A DNA stretch of 64,000 nt. Source: Verrucomicrobiia bacterium. GTDB taxonomy: Bacteria; Verrucomicrobiota; Verrucomicrobiia; Limisphaerales; CAIMTB01. A program made the position numbers and the translations under genes. The stretch is taken from assembly GCA_019634625.1 (NCBI GenBank), contig JAHCBA010000004.1, positions 186,001 to 250,000 of the forward strand. Direction: 5' to 3'. The notes under the pieces were generated by a model. It searched no databases, was not told the DNA's origin, and was given only the letters and a program-made list of their open reading frames with translations. Positions 25,629-34,761 of this stretch are shown in pieces (positions within the stretch are counted from its first letter, which is position 1; each line of letters opens with the position of its first letter).

Positions 25629-26681
25629 ATGCCGCTCCCCATCGCCACCGCGGAGTCCCCACCCTCCCCGATGCCTCCCACCCCACCCCCAGCCCCCAGC
25701 CCAGCGCCCCCCGCCGAACCGGGCCCCGCCGCCGTCGTCCCGGGCCCGCCAGCCCAGCCCGGTTCCCCCTTGAGAACCGCCGTCGGGCGCTGGGCGTTCT
25801 TCACCCTCCTCGTCACCCTCGTCCTCGGTTCCGCCTGGGTCGCCCTCTTCCAGGATGCCCTCCGCGACGCCCTGCACGGCTACGCCATCGCCATCCCCTT
25901 CATCTGCGCCTGGCTCGTCTGGCAGCAACGCCGGGAATCCGCCAATGACATCCCCTCCCCCAACCGGCCCCTTGCAGCCCTCCTCGGCGCCGGCGCCCTT
26001 CTCGCCGGAATCGGGGGCATCGTTGCCGAACGGGCCGGCGGTATTCAGGTCGCCTCCACCTGGCTCGCCACCCAGATGCTCGCCTGGGTCCTCGCCGTCT
26101 GGGCCGCCGCCTTCTGGTTCCTCGGCACCCGCGTCCTGCGCCGCCACGCCTTCGCCGTCAGTTTCCTCGTCTTCACCATCCCCTTCCCCTTCCTCATGGT
26201 CGAGGCCATCGAATGGGGCCTCCAGAACAGCTCCGCCTGGGCTGTCGAAGTCGTCTTCCGTGCCACTCATGTCACCTACTTCCGCGACGAACGCATGTTC
26301 TGGCTCCCCGGCTTCCAGTTCGAGGTCGCCCAGGAATGCAGCGGCATCCGCTCCACCACCGTCCTCTTCGTCACCAGCCTCCTCGGCGGTTACCTCCTCC
26401 TCCGCAAGCCCTGGCACCGCGCCATCGTCGCCCTCTTCATCATCCCGCTCGGCATCGCCCGCAATACCGTCCGCATCTGCGTCATCACCCTCCTCTCCGC
26501 CCACGTCGATCCCCGCATCATCCATTCGCCCCTCCACCACAGCGGCGGGCCCTACTTCTTCGCCCTCAGCCTCGTCCCGCTCCTCCTGCTGGTCTGGTGG
26601 CTCCGCCGCCGCGAACTCCGACAGGCCTCCCCAGCCCCGGACGCCCCTCCCAACCCATCTCCCGTAACCCCCGGGAACTGA
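25629..26681 (+). CDS. xrtC: exosortase, probably exosortase C (VPDSG-CTERM type)
   Basis: 350 residues; a proline-rich cytoplasmic start then about eight membrane segments. The catalytic residues are all present: Cys237 in AQECSGIRSTT, Arg282 in ARNTVRI and His304 in PLHHSGGPYFF. Exosortases cleave a short C-terminal signal from target proteins at the inner membrane and probably pass them to the surface. A protein with a VPDGG C-terminal signal is encoded 3.7 kb downstream, which points to the Verrucomicrobia VPDSG-specific class. The outer-membrane barrel before it and the TPR lipoprotein after it are usual companions. Confidence 0.88.
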   Translation: MPLPIATAESPPSPMPPTPPPAPSPAPPAEPGPAAVVPGPPAQPGSPLRTAVGRWAFFTLLVTLVLGSAWVALFQDALRDALHGYAIAIPFICAWLVWQQRRESANDIPSPNRPLAALLGAGALLAGIGGIVAERAGGIQVASTWLATQMLAWVLAVWAAAFWFLGTRVLRRHAFAVSFLVFTIPFPFLMVEAIEWGLQNSSAWAVEVVFRATHVTYFRDERMFWLPGFQFEVAQECSGIRSTTVLFVTSLLGGYLLLRKPWHRAIVALFIIPLGIARNTVRICVITLLSAHVDPRIIHSPLHHSGGPYFFALSLVPLLLLVWWLRRRELRQASPAPDAPPNPSPVTPGN

Positions 26682-26720
26682 TCGCACCACCCACTTCCCC
26701 CCGAACGCCGCCCACTTGCC

Positions 26721-29700
26721 ATGGTTCCAACGCCCGTGAAATCCCCCCTTCCCCTCCTCCCCTTCGCCCTGCTCGCCCTCGCCGCCACCCTCGCCGGTTG
26801 CTCCGATCGCCAGCGCCTCGAACGCCACCTCAATGCCGCCGATCAGCACTTCCAAAAACGCGAGTTCGAACGCGCCAAGCTCGAGTACATGAACGTCGTC
26901 CGACTCGATCGCACCAATGCCCTCGCTTACCTACGTCTCGGCAAAATCCTCTTCGAACAGGCCCAACCCCAGCAGGCCTACCCCCTCCTCGCCTGGGCCA
27001 GACGCTCCTTCCCCGAGGACCTCGAGGTCCGCTCCCACCTAGTCGCCATCCTCACCCCCCCGCCCCAGATCACCAACCGCACCCGCTTCCTCTCCGAAGT
27101 CCAGGACCTCCTCGCCCTCAGCCCCACCAACGAAACCGCCGTCCTCGCCCTCGCCCAGGCAGCCTGGTCCCCACCCGATATCGCCCACGCCGAGCAAACG
27201 CTCGCCGATCTCCGCACCCGCGCCGGGAATCACCCCCTCTTCGCCGTCGCCCAGGCCGAACTCGAACGCCGACGCGGCGATGCCGAGGCCAGCGAAGCCC
27301 TCCTCCGCCAGGCCCTCCAATCCGATCCCCAATCCCCCGTCGCCCAGCTCGCCTACGGCAATTTCCTCGTCCTTAACCGCCGCGGCGCCGAGGCCGAACC
27401 CCACTTCCGCACCGCCAAGGACCTGACACCCCCGTATGCCCCAGCCTGGGAACGCTGGGCCCGTTACCTCCTCGCCGCCGGTCGTACCGAGGAAGCCAGG
27501 TCCGTCCTCGCCGAAATCAACGCCAAAGCCCCCGAACGCGTCCATGCCCTCATCCTCAGCGCCCAGGTCGCCATCGGCGACCGCCGCTTCGAGGACGCCG
27601 AACGCGCCCTCGCCCGCGCCCTCGGCCAATCCCCCGTGGATCTCACCGGCCTCCGGGTCCTCGCCCAGCTCCGCCTCGCCCAGCAACGCCCCGATCAGGC
27701 CATCCGCGAACTCGAAAAGGTCGTCGCCGCCGCCCCCAATTCCGAACAGGCCCACTACCAGATGGCCCTCGCTCACCTCGCCAATCGCGACCCCCAACGC
27801 GCCGCCGCCGCCCTCGAACGGGCCCTCCAGATCCGACCCAACTTCACCGCCGCCACCCTCCTCCTCGCCGATCTCGATATCAGTCGCGGCAATAGCCAGG
27901 CCGCCCTCACCGCCCTCCGCGACAGCGTCCGCCGTAACCCCGATTACGAACCCGCCCACCTCCAGCTCGTCCGTGCCCTCCGTTCCGCCAATCGCCTCGA
28001 CGACGCCGAAACCGCCGCCCGCGCCGCCCGCGATCGCTTTCCCCAAAACCCCCGCCTCGCCCTCGAACACGGCCTCATCCTTCGCGCCCAGGCCAAACCC
28101 GAACCCGCCCGACAGGCCTTCGAACAGGCCCTCCGCCTCAACCCCGACGACCTCGCCTCCGTCGAGCAGCTCGTCCAGCTCGATGCCCTCGCCGGCGATT
28201 TCCCCCGCGCCCTCGCCCGCGTCCAGGAACGGATCGATCTCAATCCCAACCAGGTCCTCATGTGGCTCGTCAAAGCCGAAGTCCACCTCGCCCAGGGCCA
28301 GGCCCCCCTCGCCGAATCCACCCTCCGCCGTGCCCTCCAGATCGATCCCGATAACGAACTGGCCTTCATGTCCCTCGCCCGCCTCTACATCCAGACCGGG
28401 CGCCAGCCGGAGGCCGCCTCCGAACTCGAACAACTCCTGCGCCGCGATCCCAATCATATCCAGGCCCTCACCATGAAGGGTATGCTCGCCACCGAACGTG
28501 GCGATTTCCCCGCCGCCCGGGACGCCTACCAGCGCGTCCTCGATCAACGCCCCAACTCCGTCGTCGCCCTCAACAATTCGGCCTTCCTCCTCGCCGAACA
28601 CTTCAACGACCTCGAAGGCGGTTACCAACTCGCCCTCCGCGCCCGCGATCTTGCCCGCGAAGACCCCCTCATCGCCGATACCCTCGGCTGGATCGAGTAC
28701 CGCCGCGGCCGTTACCCCGATGCCCTTCGACTCCTCACCGAAGCCGCCGCCCGTGCCCCCGATCTCCCCGAAATCCAGTACCACCTCGGCATGGCCCACT
28801 ACATGATGGGACAGGAGGAACCCGCCCGGGTCGCCCTCCGTAAAGCCGCCGACGCCCCCGCCCCCTTCCCGGGCCAGGAAATCGCCCGCCAACACCTCGC
28901 CCTCCTCGATTGGGACCCCGCCCGCGTTGACGCCTCAACCATCGCCGCCCTCATCCAACGCCGTCAGGAGGCCCCCCGGGACCTCCTGACCCTCTCCCGA
29001 CTCGCCAGCGCCTACCAGACCGTCGGTGACCTCCCCAAAGCCGCCGAAGCCGTTCAGGCCGCCCTCGCCGTCAATCCCCAGTCCGTCCCCCTCCTCACCC
29101 AGGCCATCCGCATCCTCTCCCGCCATAACGATCCCGCCGCCGCCCTCGAACTCGCCCGCCGTGCCCGCGGAATCGCCCCGGCCGACCCCGAAGTCGCCCA
29201 CCTCCTCGGCCGCCTCGAATTCCTCCAGGGCGATCAACCCCGCGCCTTCGCCCTCCTCCAGGAAAGCGCCAATCGCCTCCCCGGCCGCCCCGATATCCTC
29301 CACGACCTCGCCTGGGCCAACTTCAGCCAGGGCCGCCTCGACGACGCCGCCCGCTCCATGCAATCCGCTGCCGCAGCCTCCCCCCCGGATCCTGCCCGCC
29401 AGGCCTCCGCCACCACCTTCCTCGCCGTGCTCAACCTGGCCCGCAACCCCGATGCCCTGACCCAGGCCGCCGATCCCCAAATCCAACAGGCCCTCCAACA
29501 GGACGCCGCCCACGGCCCCGCCCTCTTCGCCCAAGCCCTCCGAGCCGCCCAGCAAGGTCGCTTCGACGAGGCCCGCACAACCCACGAACGTCTCCTCCGC
29601 CGCTTCCCCGCCTTCTCCCCCTCCATGCGCGAAATGGCCATCCTCCACGCCCAACCGCCCTCCGATGACGCCAAAGCCTTCGAATGGGGTGTCCGGGCCC

Positions 29701-29975
29701 GCGAGGCCTTCCCCCGCGACGACACCCTCGCCGCCGCCCTCGGCAAGGTCGTCGCCCGCCGCGGAGATCATCGCTACGCGGTTCAACTCCTCTCCCAGGC
29801 CGCCCCCACCCACCCCCAGGATGCCGAACTCTTCTACCACCTCGGCCTCGCCCACCTCGGTCTCCGCGATACCCCCCAGGCCCGCGCCGCCCTCGAACGC
29901 GCCCTCACCCTCTCCCCCTCCGCCCCCTTCGCCAACGATGCCCGTCAGCGCCTCGCCGCCCTGCCACCGCAGTAA
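26721..29975 (+). CDS. giant TPR-repeat lipoprotein (PrsT-like)
   Basis: 1084 residues. A lipoprotein signal (LLALAATLAGCS, lipid Cys27) is followed by TPR units to the C-terminus, e.g. AADQHFQKREFERAKLEYMN, AYLRLGKILFEQAQPQQAYP and FYHLGLAHLGLRDTPQARAA. More than 20 such 34-residue units are plausible. PEP-CTERM systems carry a similar large TPR lipoprotein, PrsT, thought to act in envelope export or polysaccharide assembly. The gene follows the exosortase by 39 bases. A terminator follows at 30021-30052. Confidence 0.85.
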   Translation: MVPTPVKSPLPLLPFALLALAATLAGCSDRQRLERHLNAADQHFQKREFERAKLEYMNVVRLDRTNALAYLRLGKILFEQAQPQQAYPLLAWARRSFPEDLEVRSHLVAILTPPPQITNRTRFLSEVQDLLALSPTNETAVLALAQAAWSPPDIAHAEQTLADLRTRAGNHPLFAVAQAELERRRGDAEASEALLRQALQSDPQSPVAQLAYGNFLVLNRRGAEAEPHFRTAKDLTPPYAPAWERWARYLLAAGRTEEARSVLAEINAKAPERVHALILSAQVAIGDRRFEDAERALARALGQSPVDLTGLRVLAQLRLAQQRPDQAIRELEKVVAAAPNSEQAHYQMALAHLANRDPQRAAAALERALQIRPNFTAATLLLADLDISRGNSQAALTALRDSVRRNPDYEPAHLQLVRALRSANRLDDAETAARAARDRFPQNPRLALEHGLILRAQAKPEPARQAFEQALRLNPDDLASVEQLVQLDALAGDFPRALARVQERIDLNPNQVLMWLVKAEVHLAQGQAPLAESTLRRALQIDPDNELAFMSLARLYIQTGRQPEAASELEQLLRRDPNHIQALTMKGMLATERGDFPAARDAYQRVLDQRPNSVVALNNSAFLLAEHFNDLEGGYQLALRARDLAREDPLIADTLGWIEYRRGRYPDALRLLTEAAARAPDLPEIQYHLGMAHYMMGQEEPARVALRKAADAPAPFPGQEIARQHLALLDWDPARVDASTIAALIQRRQEAPRDLLTLSRLASAYQTVGDLPKAAEAVQAALAVNPQSVPLLTQAIRILSRHNDPAAALELARRARGIAPADPEVAHLLGRLEFLQGDQPRAFALLQESANRLPGRPDILHDLAWANFSQGRLDDAARSMQSAAAASPPDPARQASATTFLAVLNLARNPDALTQAADPQIQQALQQDAAHGPALFAQALRAAQQGRFDEARTTHERLLRRFPAFSPSMREMAILHAQPPSDDAKAFEWGVRAREAFPRDDTLAAALGKVVARRGDHRYAVQLLSQAAPTHPQDAELFYHLGLAHLGLRDTPQARAALERALTLSPSAPFANDARQRLAALPPQ

Positions 29976-30020
29976 GTCCTTCCAAACACGGCCCCCAATC
30001 CCACCCTTCCGCGCCCCCTC

Positions 30021-30052
30021 AAGGCGCCAGGCCTCAAAGGCTTGGCGCCTTT
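30021..30052 (+). terminator. intrinsic terminator after the exosortase/TPR operon
   Basis: AAGGCGCCA...TGGCGCCTT with an inner GCCT/AGGC pair and a CAA loop, followed by TTTCTG. It is 45 bases after the TPR stop and separates that operon from the VPDGG-CTERM gene. Confidence 0.8.
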
Positions 30053-30116
30053 CTGCTGTTCCGTCACCCCATGAAACCCGGTGTCGGATTGGATGACACC
30101 CCCGCACTTTCACCAT

Positions 30117-30139
30117 AACCATCTGATAACCAGATGGTT
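30117..30139 (+). promoter_or_regulatory. inverted repeat, candidate activator site
   Basis: AACCATCTG and CAGATGGTT are perfect 9-bp arms around ATAAC. The site lies about 220 bases upstream of the predicted start of transcription of the VPDGG-CTERM gene, a normal distance for a sigma-54 activator site. A second short palindrome, CGCATATGCG, follows at 30142-30151, and GTGAACAC is repeated directly at 30281 and 30298. Confidence 0.5.
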
Positions 30140-30322
30140 GACGCATATGCGCCAGTTCTCTACGCAAATTCCCTGTCGGAATCCCTTACACTAATCGCCC
30201 GGCAGGCTCTCGCCGACATGCTGCCCAACCCGCAAACCAAGGATGGCCGGAATCCATAAGGCAATAACCTTCAAATAGTTGTGAACACACATCCATCGTG
30301 AACACGAACGGCGACCGGATTC

Positions 30323-30338
30323 TGGCACATGGAGTGCT
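30323..30338 (+). promoter_or_regulatory. sigma-54-like promoter of the VPDGG-CTERM gene
   Basis: TGGCACATGGAGTGCT matches the -24/-12 consensus TGGCAC-N5-TTGCW at the right spacing: TGGCAC is perfect and GTGCT differs from TTGCT at one base. Predicted transcription start is near 30349, giving a leader of about 35 bases. PEP-CTERM genes in other bacteria are known to sit behind sigma-54 promoters controlled by PrsK/PrsR; no such regulator is visible in this window. Confidence 0.6.
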
Positions 30339-30382
30339 CCTAAGGGTCCTGAGTGGGTGCAACATCAATTCAAGGTAAGCAT

Positions 30383-31096
30383 ATGAAGTACACTGTAGCG
30401 ATTCTGAGTGCGGCGGCCGTCATGGCCAGCACGCTGGCGGCCTCCGCCGCCACCATCACCATCGGCGGCGGTCTCCGTTCCGGCGGCATCGGTGAATTCA
30501 CTGGCAGCGGAACGCCCTTCCTCGCCGACTACGTCGCGGCGGGTGGTTACGGGGTTCGCAACAACGCCATCATCACGTTCTGCCTCGAGCGGAACGAGTT
30601 CGTCTCCCTCGGCGCCACCTACGACTACGTCAAGAACGTGGGCCTGGACGGCAGTGGAGCCACGGTCAGCCGCGCGGTGAACGGTGGCTTGGGCGGTGAT
30701 GACGGGCTCGGCGGCGACCCGATCTCCATCGCAACCGCCTACCTCTATCACCAGCTCGTGACCGGCAACCTGGCCGCGCTCTACGACAAGACGGTCGTGG
30801 CCGATGCCCAGGCCTTCCAGCGCGCTGTCTGGCACTTCGAAGACGAGTGGATCCTCGCCGATCCCAGCAGCAACAAGTTCGTTCAGTACGCCCTTGACGC
30901 TGGCTACGATGGCTCGGTCAACAACGACCCCACCGGCATGTTCCCCGTCTATGCCCTTAACCTCACCCAGAATGGTGAGCGCAAGCAGGACATGCTCGTC
31001 TGGTGCCCGCCCGGCGTTCCGGACGGTGGCCTGACCCTCGTGATGCTCGGCGCGGGCCTCACCGGTCTCGCCTTCGCCCGCCGCCGCCTCGCCTGA
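30383..31096 (+). CDS. VPDGG-CTERM (VPDSG-type) sorted surface protein
   Basis: 237 residues. Signal peptide MKYTVAILSAAAVMASTLAA, then a mature domain of unknown fold with few cysteines, then the tripartite sorting tail: VPDGG at about 212-216, a hydrophobic segment LTLVMLGAGLTGLAFA, and RRR. Such tails are cut by a cognate exosortase, here probably the one at 25629-26681. The middle (IATAYLYHQLVTG, AFQRAVWHFEDEW) resembles the thioester-type domains often found in PEP-CTERM surface proteins, but I would not insist. ATG 30383 has an AAGG site upstream. Codon use is more mixed than in neighbours, perhaps reflecting high expression. A clear terminator follows. Confidence 0.9.
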   Translation: MKYTVAILSAAAVMASTLAASAATITIGGGLRSGGIGEFTGSGTPFLADYVAAGGYGVRNNAIITFCLERNEFVSLGATYDYVKNVGLDGSGATVSRAVNGGLGGDDGLGGDPISIATAYLYHQLVTGNLAALYDKTVVADAQAFQRAVWHFEDEWILADPSSNKFVQYALDAGYDGSVNNDPTGMFPVYALNLTQNGERKQDMLVWCPPGVPDGGLTLVMLGAGLTGLAFARRRLA

Positions 31097-31147
31097 GGTT
31101 CGCAGCGGACCAGGAACTGACCGAATCGAATCGGTTGTCACCTACCT

Positions 31148-31179
31148 GAGGGGGCGGCTCTGCCGCCCCCTCTTTTTTT
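31148..31179 (+). terminator. strong intrinsic terminator
   Basis: GAGGGGGCGGC and GCCGCCCCCTC form an 11-bp stem around TCT, followed by seven T. It ends the single-gene VPDGG-CTERM transcript and insulates folP. Confidence 0.92.
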
Positions 31180-31223
31180 ATTCCCCCCCCCTCCAAGGAC
31201 CGAACCCGCGAGGCCATGCACCC

Positions 31224-32069
31224 ATGATCTGGCGCGCTCGACACCTCCAGTACCGCTTCCCACGCCCCACCCTCGTCATGGGCGTCCTCAATGTCACCCC
31301 AGACTCCTTCTCCGATGGCGGTTGCTTCCTCGATCCACAGGTCGCCGTCCACCATGCCCATGCCCTCGTTCACCAGGGTGCCGACCTGATCGACGTCGGA
31401 GGCGAATCCACCCGGCCGGGCGCTGACCCCGTCCCCCCAGACACCGAACTCCAACGTGTCCTCCCCGTCATCGAACGTCTCGCGGCTGCCCTGCCGGTCC
31501 CCATCTCAATCGACACCTCCAAGCCCGAGGTCGCCCGCGCCGCCCTCGACGCCGGCGCCTCCATCGTCAATGACATCGGCGCCTCCCTCGACAACCCGCT
31601 CATGGCCGAACTGATCGCCCGAAGCGGTGCCGGCTACGTCGCCATGCACATGCAGGGCTCACCAAAAACCATGCAGGATCAACCCCTTTATGCCGATGTC
31701 ATCGAGGTGATCCGGTCCTTCTTCCGACATACTCTCGACCGGCTCCAGTCCGCCGGCGTGCATCCGGACCAGGTCGTCCTCGATGTCGGCATCGGCTTCG
31801 GCAAGTCCCTCCAACACAATTTGGAGTTGCTGGCCCAAACATCGGCCTTTACAGACTTCCAACGCCCCATGCTCCTCGGCGTCTCCCGAAAGTCCTTCAT
31901 CGCAAAAGTCATGGATGCCCCCCCCGGTGCACGCCTCCCAGGCGGTCTGGCCGCCACCTGCCTGACCCTCGGGCACGGCGTCCATGTCGTCCGCACCCAC
32001 GATGTCGCCGAGACCGTCCAGGCCGTCCGTGTCGCGGAAGCCATCCTCGCCCGCCGCCCCTCCCCATGA
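31224..32069 (+). CDS. folP: dihydropteroate synthase
   Basis: 281 residues. MGVLNVTPDSFSDGG is the pterin-site block, DVGGESTRPGADPV follows, ISIDTSKPEVARAAL and IVNDIGA are in the barrel, and LLGVSRKSFIAKVMD holds the conserved Ser-Arg-Lys. The enzyme joins p-aminobenzoate to hydroxymethyl-dihydropterin diphosphate in folate synthesis. The stop overlaps the cdaA start. folP-cdaA-cdaR-glmM is a recurring order in bacteria. Confidence 0.95.
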   Translation: MIWRARHLQYRFPRPTLVMGVLNVTPDSFSDGGCFLDPQVAVHHAHALVHQGADLIDVGGESTRPGADPVPPDTELQRVLPVIERLAAALPVPISIDTSKPEVARAALDAGASIVNDIGASLDNPLMAELIARSGAGYVAMHMQGSPKTMQDQPLYADVIEVIRSFFRHTLDRLQSAGVHPDQVVLDVGIGFGKSLQHNLELLAQTSAFTDFQRPMLLGVSRKSFIAKVMDAPPGARLPGGLAATCLTLGHGVHVVRTHDVAETVQAVRVAEAILARRPSP

Positions 32070-32905
32070 TGGTGGAGCTCCTTCAGCAGTCGTGGCGCGG
32101 GGTGGTCGAGATCCTCCTCCTCTCTGCCGCCATCTACTACGCGCTGAGCTTCGTCCGCGGCACCCGGGCCGCCCCCGTTGTCGTCGGATTCCTTGTCTCC
32201 CTCTTCCTCGTCTTTGCCCTCTCCGCCATCCTTGGTCTGTCCGTCCTGCGCTGGCTCGTCGGTGCCGGCGCCGCCTTCATGGCCTTCGCCACCCTCGTCA
32301 TCTTTCAACCCGAAATCCGGCGCATCCTCGCCCGCCTCGGCGATCTCCCCATGTTCGGCACCGCCCGCGAACGCCGGGAAAACATCGAAACCATCGTCCA
32401 GGCCGCCGAGCGTCTCGCCGAAGCCCGCATCGGCGCCCTCATCGCCATCGAGCAATCCACCCACCTCGATGACGCCGTCTCCAACCTCGGCGTGCCCATC
32501 GACTGCGAGGCCACCCCCGAGATGTTCGAAACCATCTTCTTTCCCAATAACGCCATCCACGACGGGGGCGTCATCGTCCGCAACGGCCGCATCGCCTACG
32601 CCGCCTGCATCTTCCCCCTCACCCAACGCAACGACCTCCGCCGGCTCGGTACCCGCCACCGCGCTGCCATCGGCCTCAGCGAGGAAACCGATGCCGTCGT
32701 CGTGGTGGTCTCCGAGGAAACCGGCTCGATTTCCCACGCCTACAAGGGCCACCTCCAACGCCGCGTCGGCAGCGGGGAACTTCGCTCCTTCCTCAGCTCC
32801 ATCTTTGTGCCCCGCCACAATTCCTCCCCCTCCCAACCCGGACGCGCCTCGTGGCTCCCCAAGTCGCCCCCGCCCGCCCCCCAGAACCCGCCCCCCTCCG
32901 AGTGA
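32066..32905 (+). CDS. cdaA: diadenylate cyclase
   Basis: 279 residues. Three membrane segments at about 13-31, 36-55 and 60-80 precede a DAC domain. The usual catalytic DGA motif reads DGG here (IHDGGVIV, 166-168) and the second motif RHR is intact (GTRHRAAIG, 197-199). The enzyme makes c-di-AMP from two ATP at the membrane and is controlled by CdaR and GlmM, encoded next. The tail after about 250 is proline-rich. The start ATG overlaps folP by four bases. Confidence 0.93.
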   Translation: MMVELLQQSWRGVVEILLLSAAIYYALSFVRGTRAAPVVVGFLVSLFLVFALSAILGLSVLRWLVGAGAAFMAFATLVIFQPEIRRILARLGDLPMFGTARERRENIETIVQAAERLAEARIGALIAIEQSTHLDDAVSNLGVPIDCEATPEMFETIFFPNNAIHDGGVIVRNGRIAYAACIFPLTQRNDLRRLGTRHRAAIGLSEETDAVVVVVSEETGSISHAYKGHLQRRVGSGELRSFLSSIFVPRHNSSPSQPGRASWLPKSPPPAPQNPPPSE

Positions 32906-32907
32906 CC

Positions 32908-33324
32908 ATGCGCTGGCATCACCTGCTCCTGGATAACTTCTGGTGGAAGCTCCTGGCCTTCGCCCTCGCCGTGATGATCTGGTCAGGCTCCCACAGCTCC
33001 GAGGTCCGTAACCCCGCCGCCACCCCCGTGCCCGACGTCACCAAGACCCTCGCCAACGTCCCCATCCGCATCCTCGCCCTCCCAGGCATCGCCGGCCCCG
33101 CCCACCTCCAACCCGCCACTGCCCAGATCGAAATCTCCGGCCCGCCCCACCTCGTCCGCCGCCTCCACCCCAACAGCCCCGACGTCCTCGTCTTCGTCGA
33201 ACTCACCGCCGACTTCTTCCTCGGCCCCGTCACCAACACCCTCGAAGTCCGCCTCGCCAGCGGACTCCGCTGGCTCCAGCTCCAGCCCGAACACGTCGTC
33301 CTCTCCCCGTTCTCCGCCGAATGA
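32908..33324 (+). CDS. cdaR: YbbR-domain protein, CdaR-like regulator
   Basis: 138 residues: a membrane anchor (FWWKLLAFALAVMIWSGSHS) and a single YbbR-like domain (VPIRILALPGIAGPAHLQPA, ISGPPHLVRRLHPNSPDVLV). CdaR in Firmicutes has up to four YbbR domains and binds CdaA outside the membrane; a short one-domain form is common in other phyla. An in-frame GTG at 32902 overlaps the cdaA stop and is an alternative start. Its place between cdaA and glmM supports the call. Confidence 0.8.
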   Translation: MRWHHLLLDNFWWKLLAFALAVMIWSGSHSSEVRNPAATPVPDVTKTLANVPIRILALPGIAGPAHLQPATAQIEISGPPHLVRRLHPNSPDVLVFVELTADFFLGPVTNTLEVRLASGLRWLQLQPEHVVLSPFSAE

Positions 33325-33359
33325 CCCGCCCTTTCATCCCATCCCCCCCCATCCCTCTC

Positions 33360-34745
33360 ATGAATCCTCCCAACCGACGCATCTTCGGCACCGACGGCGT
33401 TCGCGGTACCGCCAATATCGAACCCATTACCGCCGATACCGTCCTCAAACTCGGCTGCGCCGCCGCCCACGTCTTCAAAAACCTCCAGCAAACCCCCCGC
33501 GGTCGCGGCAAACACCAGATCGTCGTCGGCAAGGATACCCGCCTCTCCGGGTACCTCCTCGAAAATGCCGTCTCCGCCGGCATCCTCTCCATGGGCGTCG
33601 ATGTCCTCTTCATCGGCCCCCTCCCCACCCCCGGCATCGCCTACGTCACCCGCAGCCTCCGCGCCGATGCCGGTATCGCCATCACCGCTTCCCACAACCC
33701 CTACGATGACAACGGGGTCAAATTCTTCCGCTCCGACGGCTACAAGCTCGATGACGACATCGAAGCCCGTATCGAAAACCTCGTCTTCAGCGGCGAAATC
33801 GAAAAAATCCGGCCCCGCGCCAGCGCCATCGGCAAAGCCGTCCGCATCGACGACGCCCTCGGCCGCTACATCGAGCACGCCAAGAACACCTTCCCCCGCG
33901 GCATGACCCTCGAGGGCCTCCGTATCGTTGTCGATTGCGGCAACGGCGCCGCCTACAAGGCCACCCCCACCGTCCTCCGCGAACTCGGCGCCGAGGTCTT
34001 CGCCTTCGGCGTCCACCCCAACGGCACCAATATCAACCTCGACTGCGGTTCCATGCACCCCGAGACCATGTGCCAGAAGGTCTGGGAACACCGCGCCCAC
34101 GTCGGGATCGCCCACGACGGCGATGCCGATCGCGTCCTCCTCTGCGACGAACACGGCCGCCTCATCGACGGCGACGATATCATGGCCGTCGCCGGACTCG
34201 ACCTGCTCCGTGCCGGCCAGCTCCCCGGCAACACCGTGGTCGCCACCGTCATGAGCAATGCCGGTCTCGAAGCCGCCCTCCAGGAGGCCGGTGGCCATCT
34301 CATCCGCACCCCCGTCGGCGACAAACATGTCATCGACGAAATGCTCACCCATGGCTACAGCCTCGGCGGCGAGCAGAGCGGCCACATGATCTTTGGCGAT
34401 CACAGCACCACCGGCGACGGCCTCGTCACCGCCCTCCAGATCCTCCGCATCCTCCAGTCCACCGGCAAACCCCTCTCGGAACTCGTCCAATGCTGGACCC
34501 GCTTCCCCCAGATCGTCACCAACGTCAAAGTCCGCGAAAAACGCCCGTTCGAGGAACTCGACCATGTCCTCGACCTCGTCCGCGAGGCCGAGACCGAGGT
34601 CCATCAGGCCGGCGGTCGCGTCCTCCTCCGGTACTCCGGTACCGAACCCAAAGCCCGCCTCCTCATCGAAGGCCGCGACCCCCACACCATCGAATCCTGG
34701 AGCCGTAAAATCACCGACTGCATCCGCCGCCAGCTCGGCGCCTGA
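33360..34745 (+). CDS. glmM: phosphoglucosamine mutase
   Basis: 461 residues from ATG 33360, which gives the usual N-terminus RRIFGTDGVRG; an ATG at 33321 overlapping cdaR is an alternative that adds 13 residues. The phosphoserine loop is ITASHNPYDDNG (Ser111), the metal site is IAHDGDADRVLLC, the sugar loop is LGGEQSGHMIF and the phosphate-binding site is RYSGTEPKARLL. It converts glucosamine-6-phosphate to glucosamine-1-phosphate for peptidoglycan and other envelope sugars, and in other bacteria inhibits CdaA. Confidence 0.95.
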   Translation: MNPPNRRIFGTDGVRGTANIEPITADTVLKLGCAAAHVFKNLQQTPRGRGKHQIVVGKDTRLSGYLLENAVSAGILSMGVDVLFIGPLPTPGIAYVTRSLRADAGIAITASHNPYDDNGVKFFRSDGYKLDDDIEARIENLVFSGEIEKIRPRASAIGKAVRIDDALGRYIEHAKNTFPRGMTLEGLRIVVDCGNGAAYKATPTVLRELGAEVFAFGVHPNGTNINLDCGSMHPETMCQKVWEHRAHVGIAHDGDADRVLLCDEHGRLIDGDDIMAVAGLDLLRAGQLPGNTVVATVMSNAGLEAALQEAGGHLIRTPVGDKHVIDEMLTHGYSLGGEQSGHMIFGDHSTTGDGLVTALQILRILQSTGKPLSELVQCWTRFPQIVTNVKVREKRPFEELDHVLDLVREAETEVHQAGGRVLLRYSGTEPKARLLIEGRDPHTIESWSRKITDCIRRQLGA

Positions 34746-34761
34746 CCTGCCCCCGATCCCC

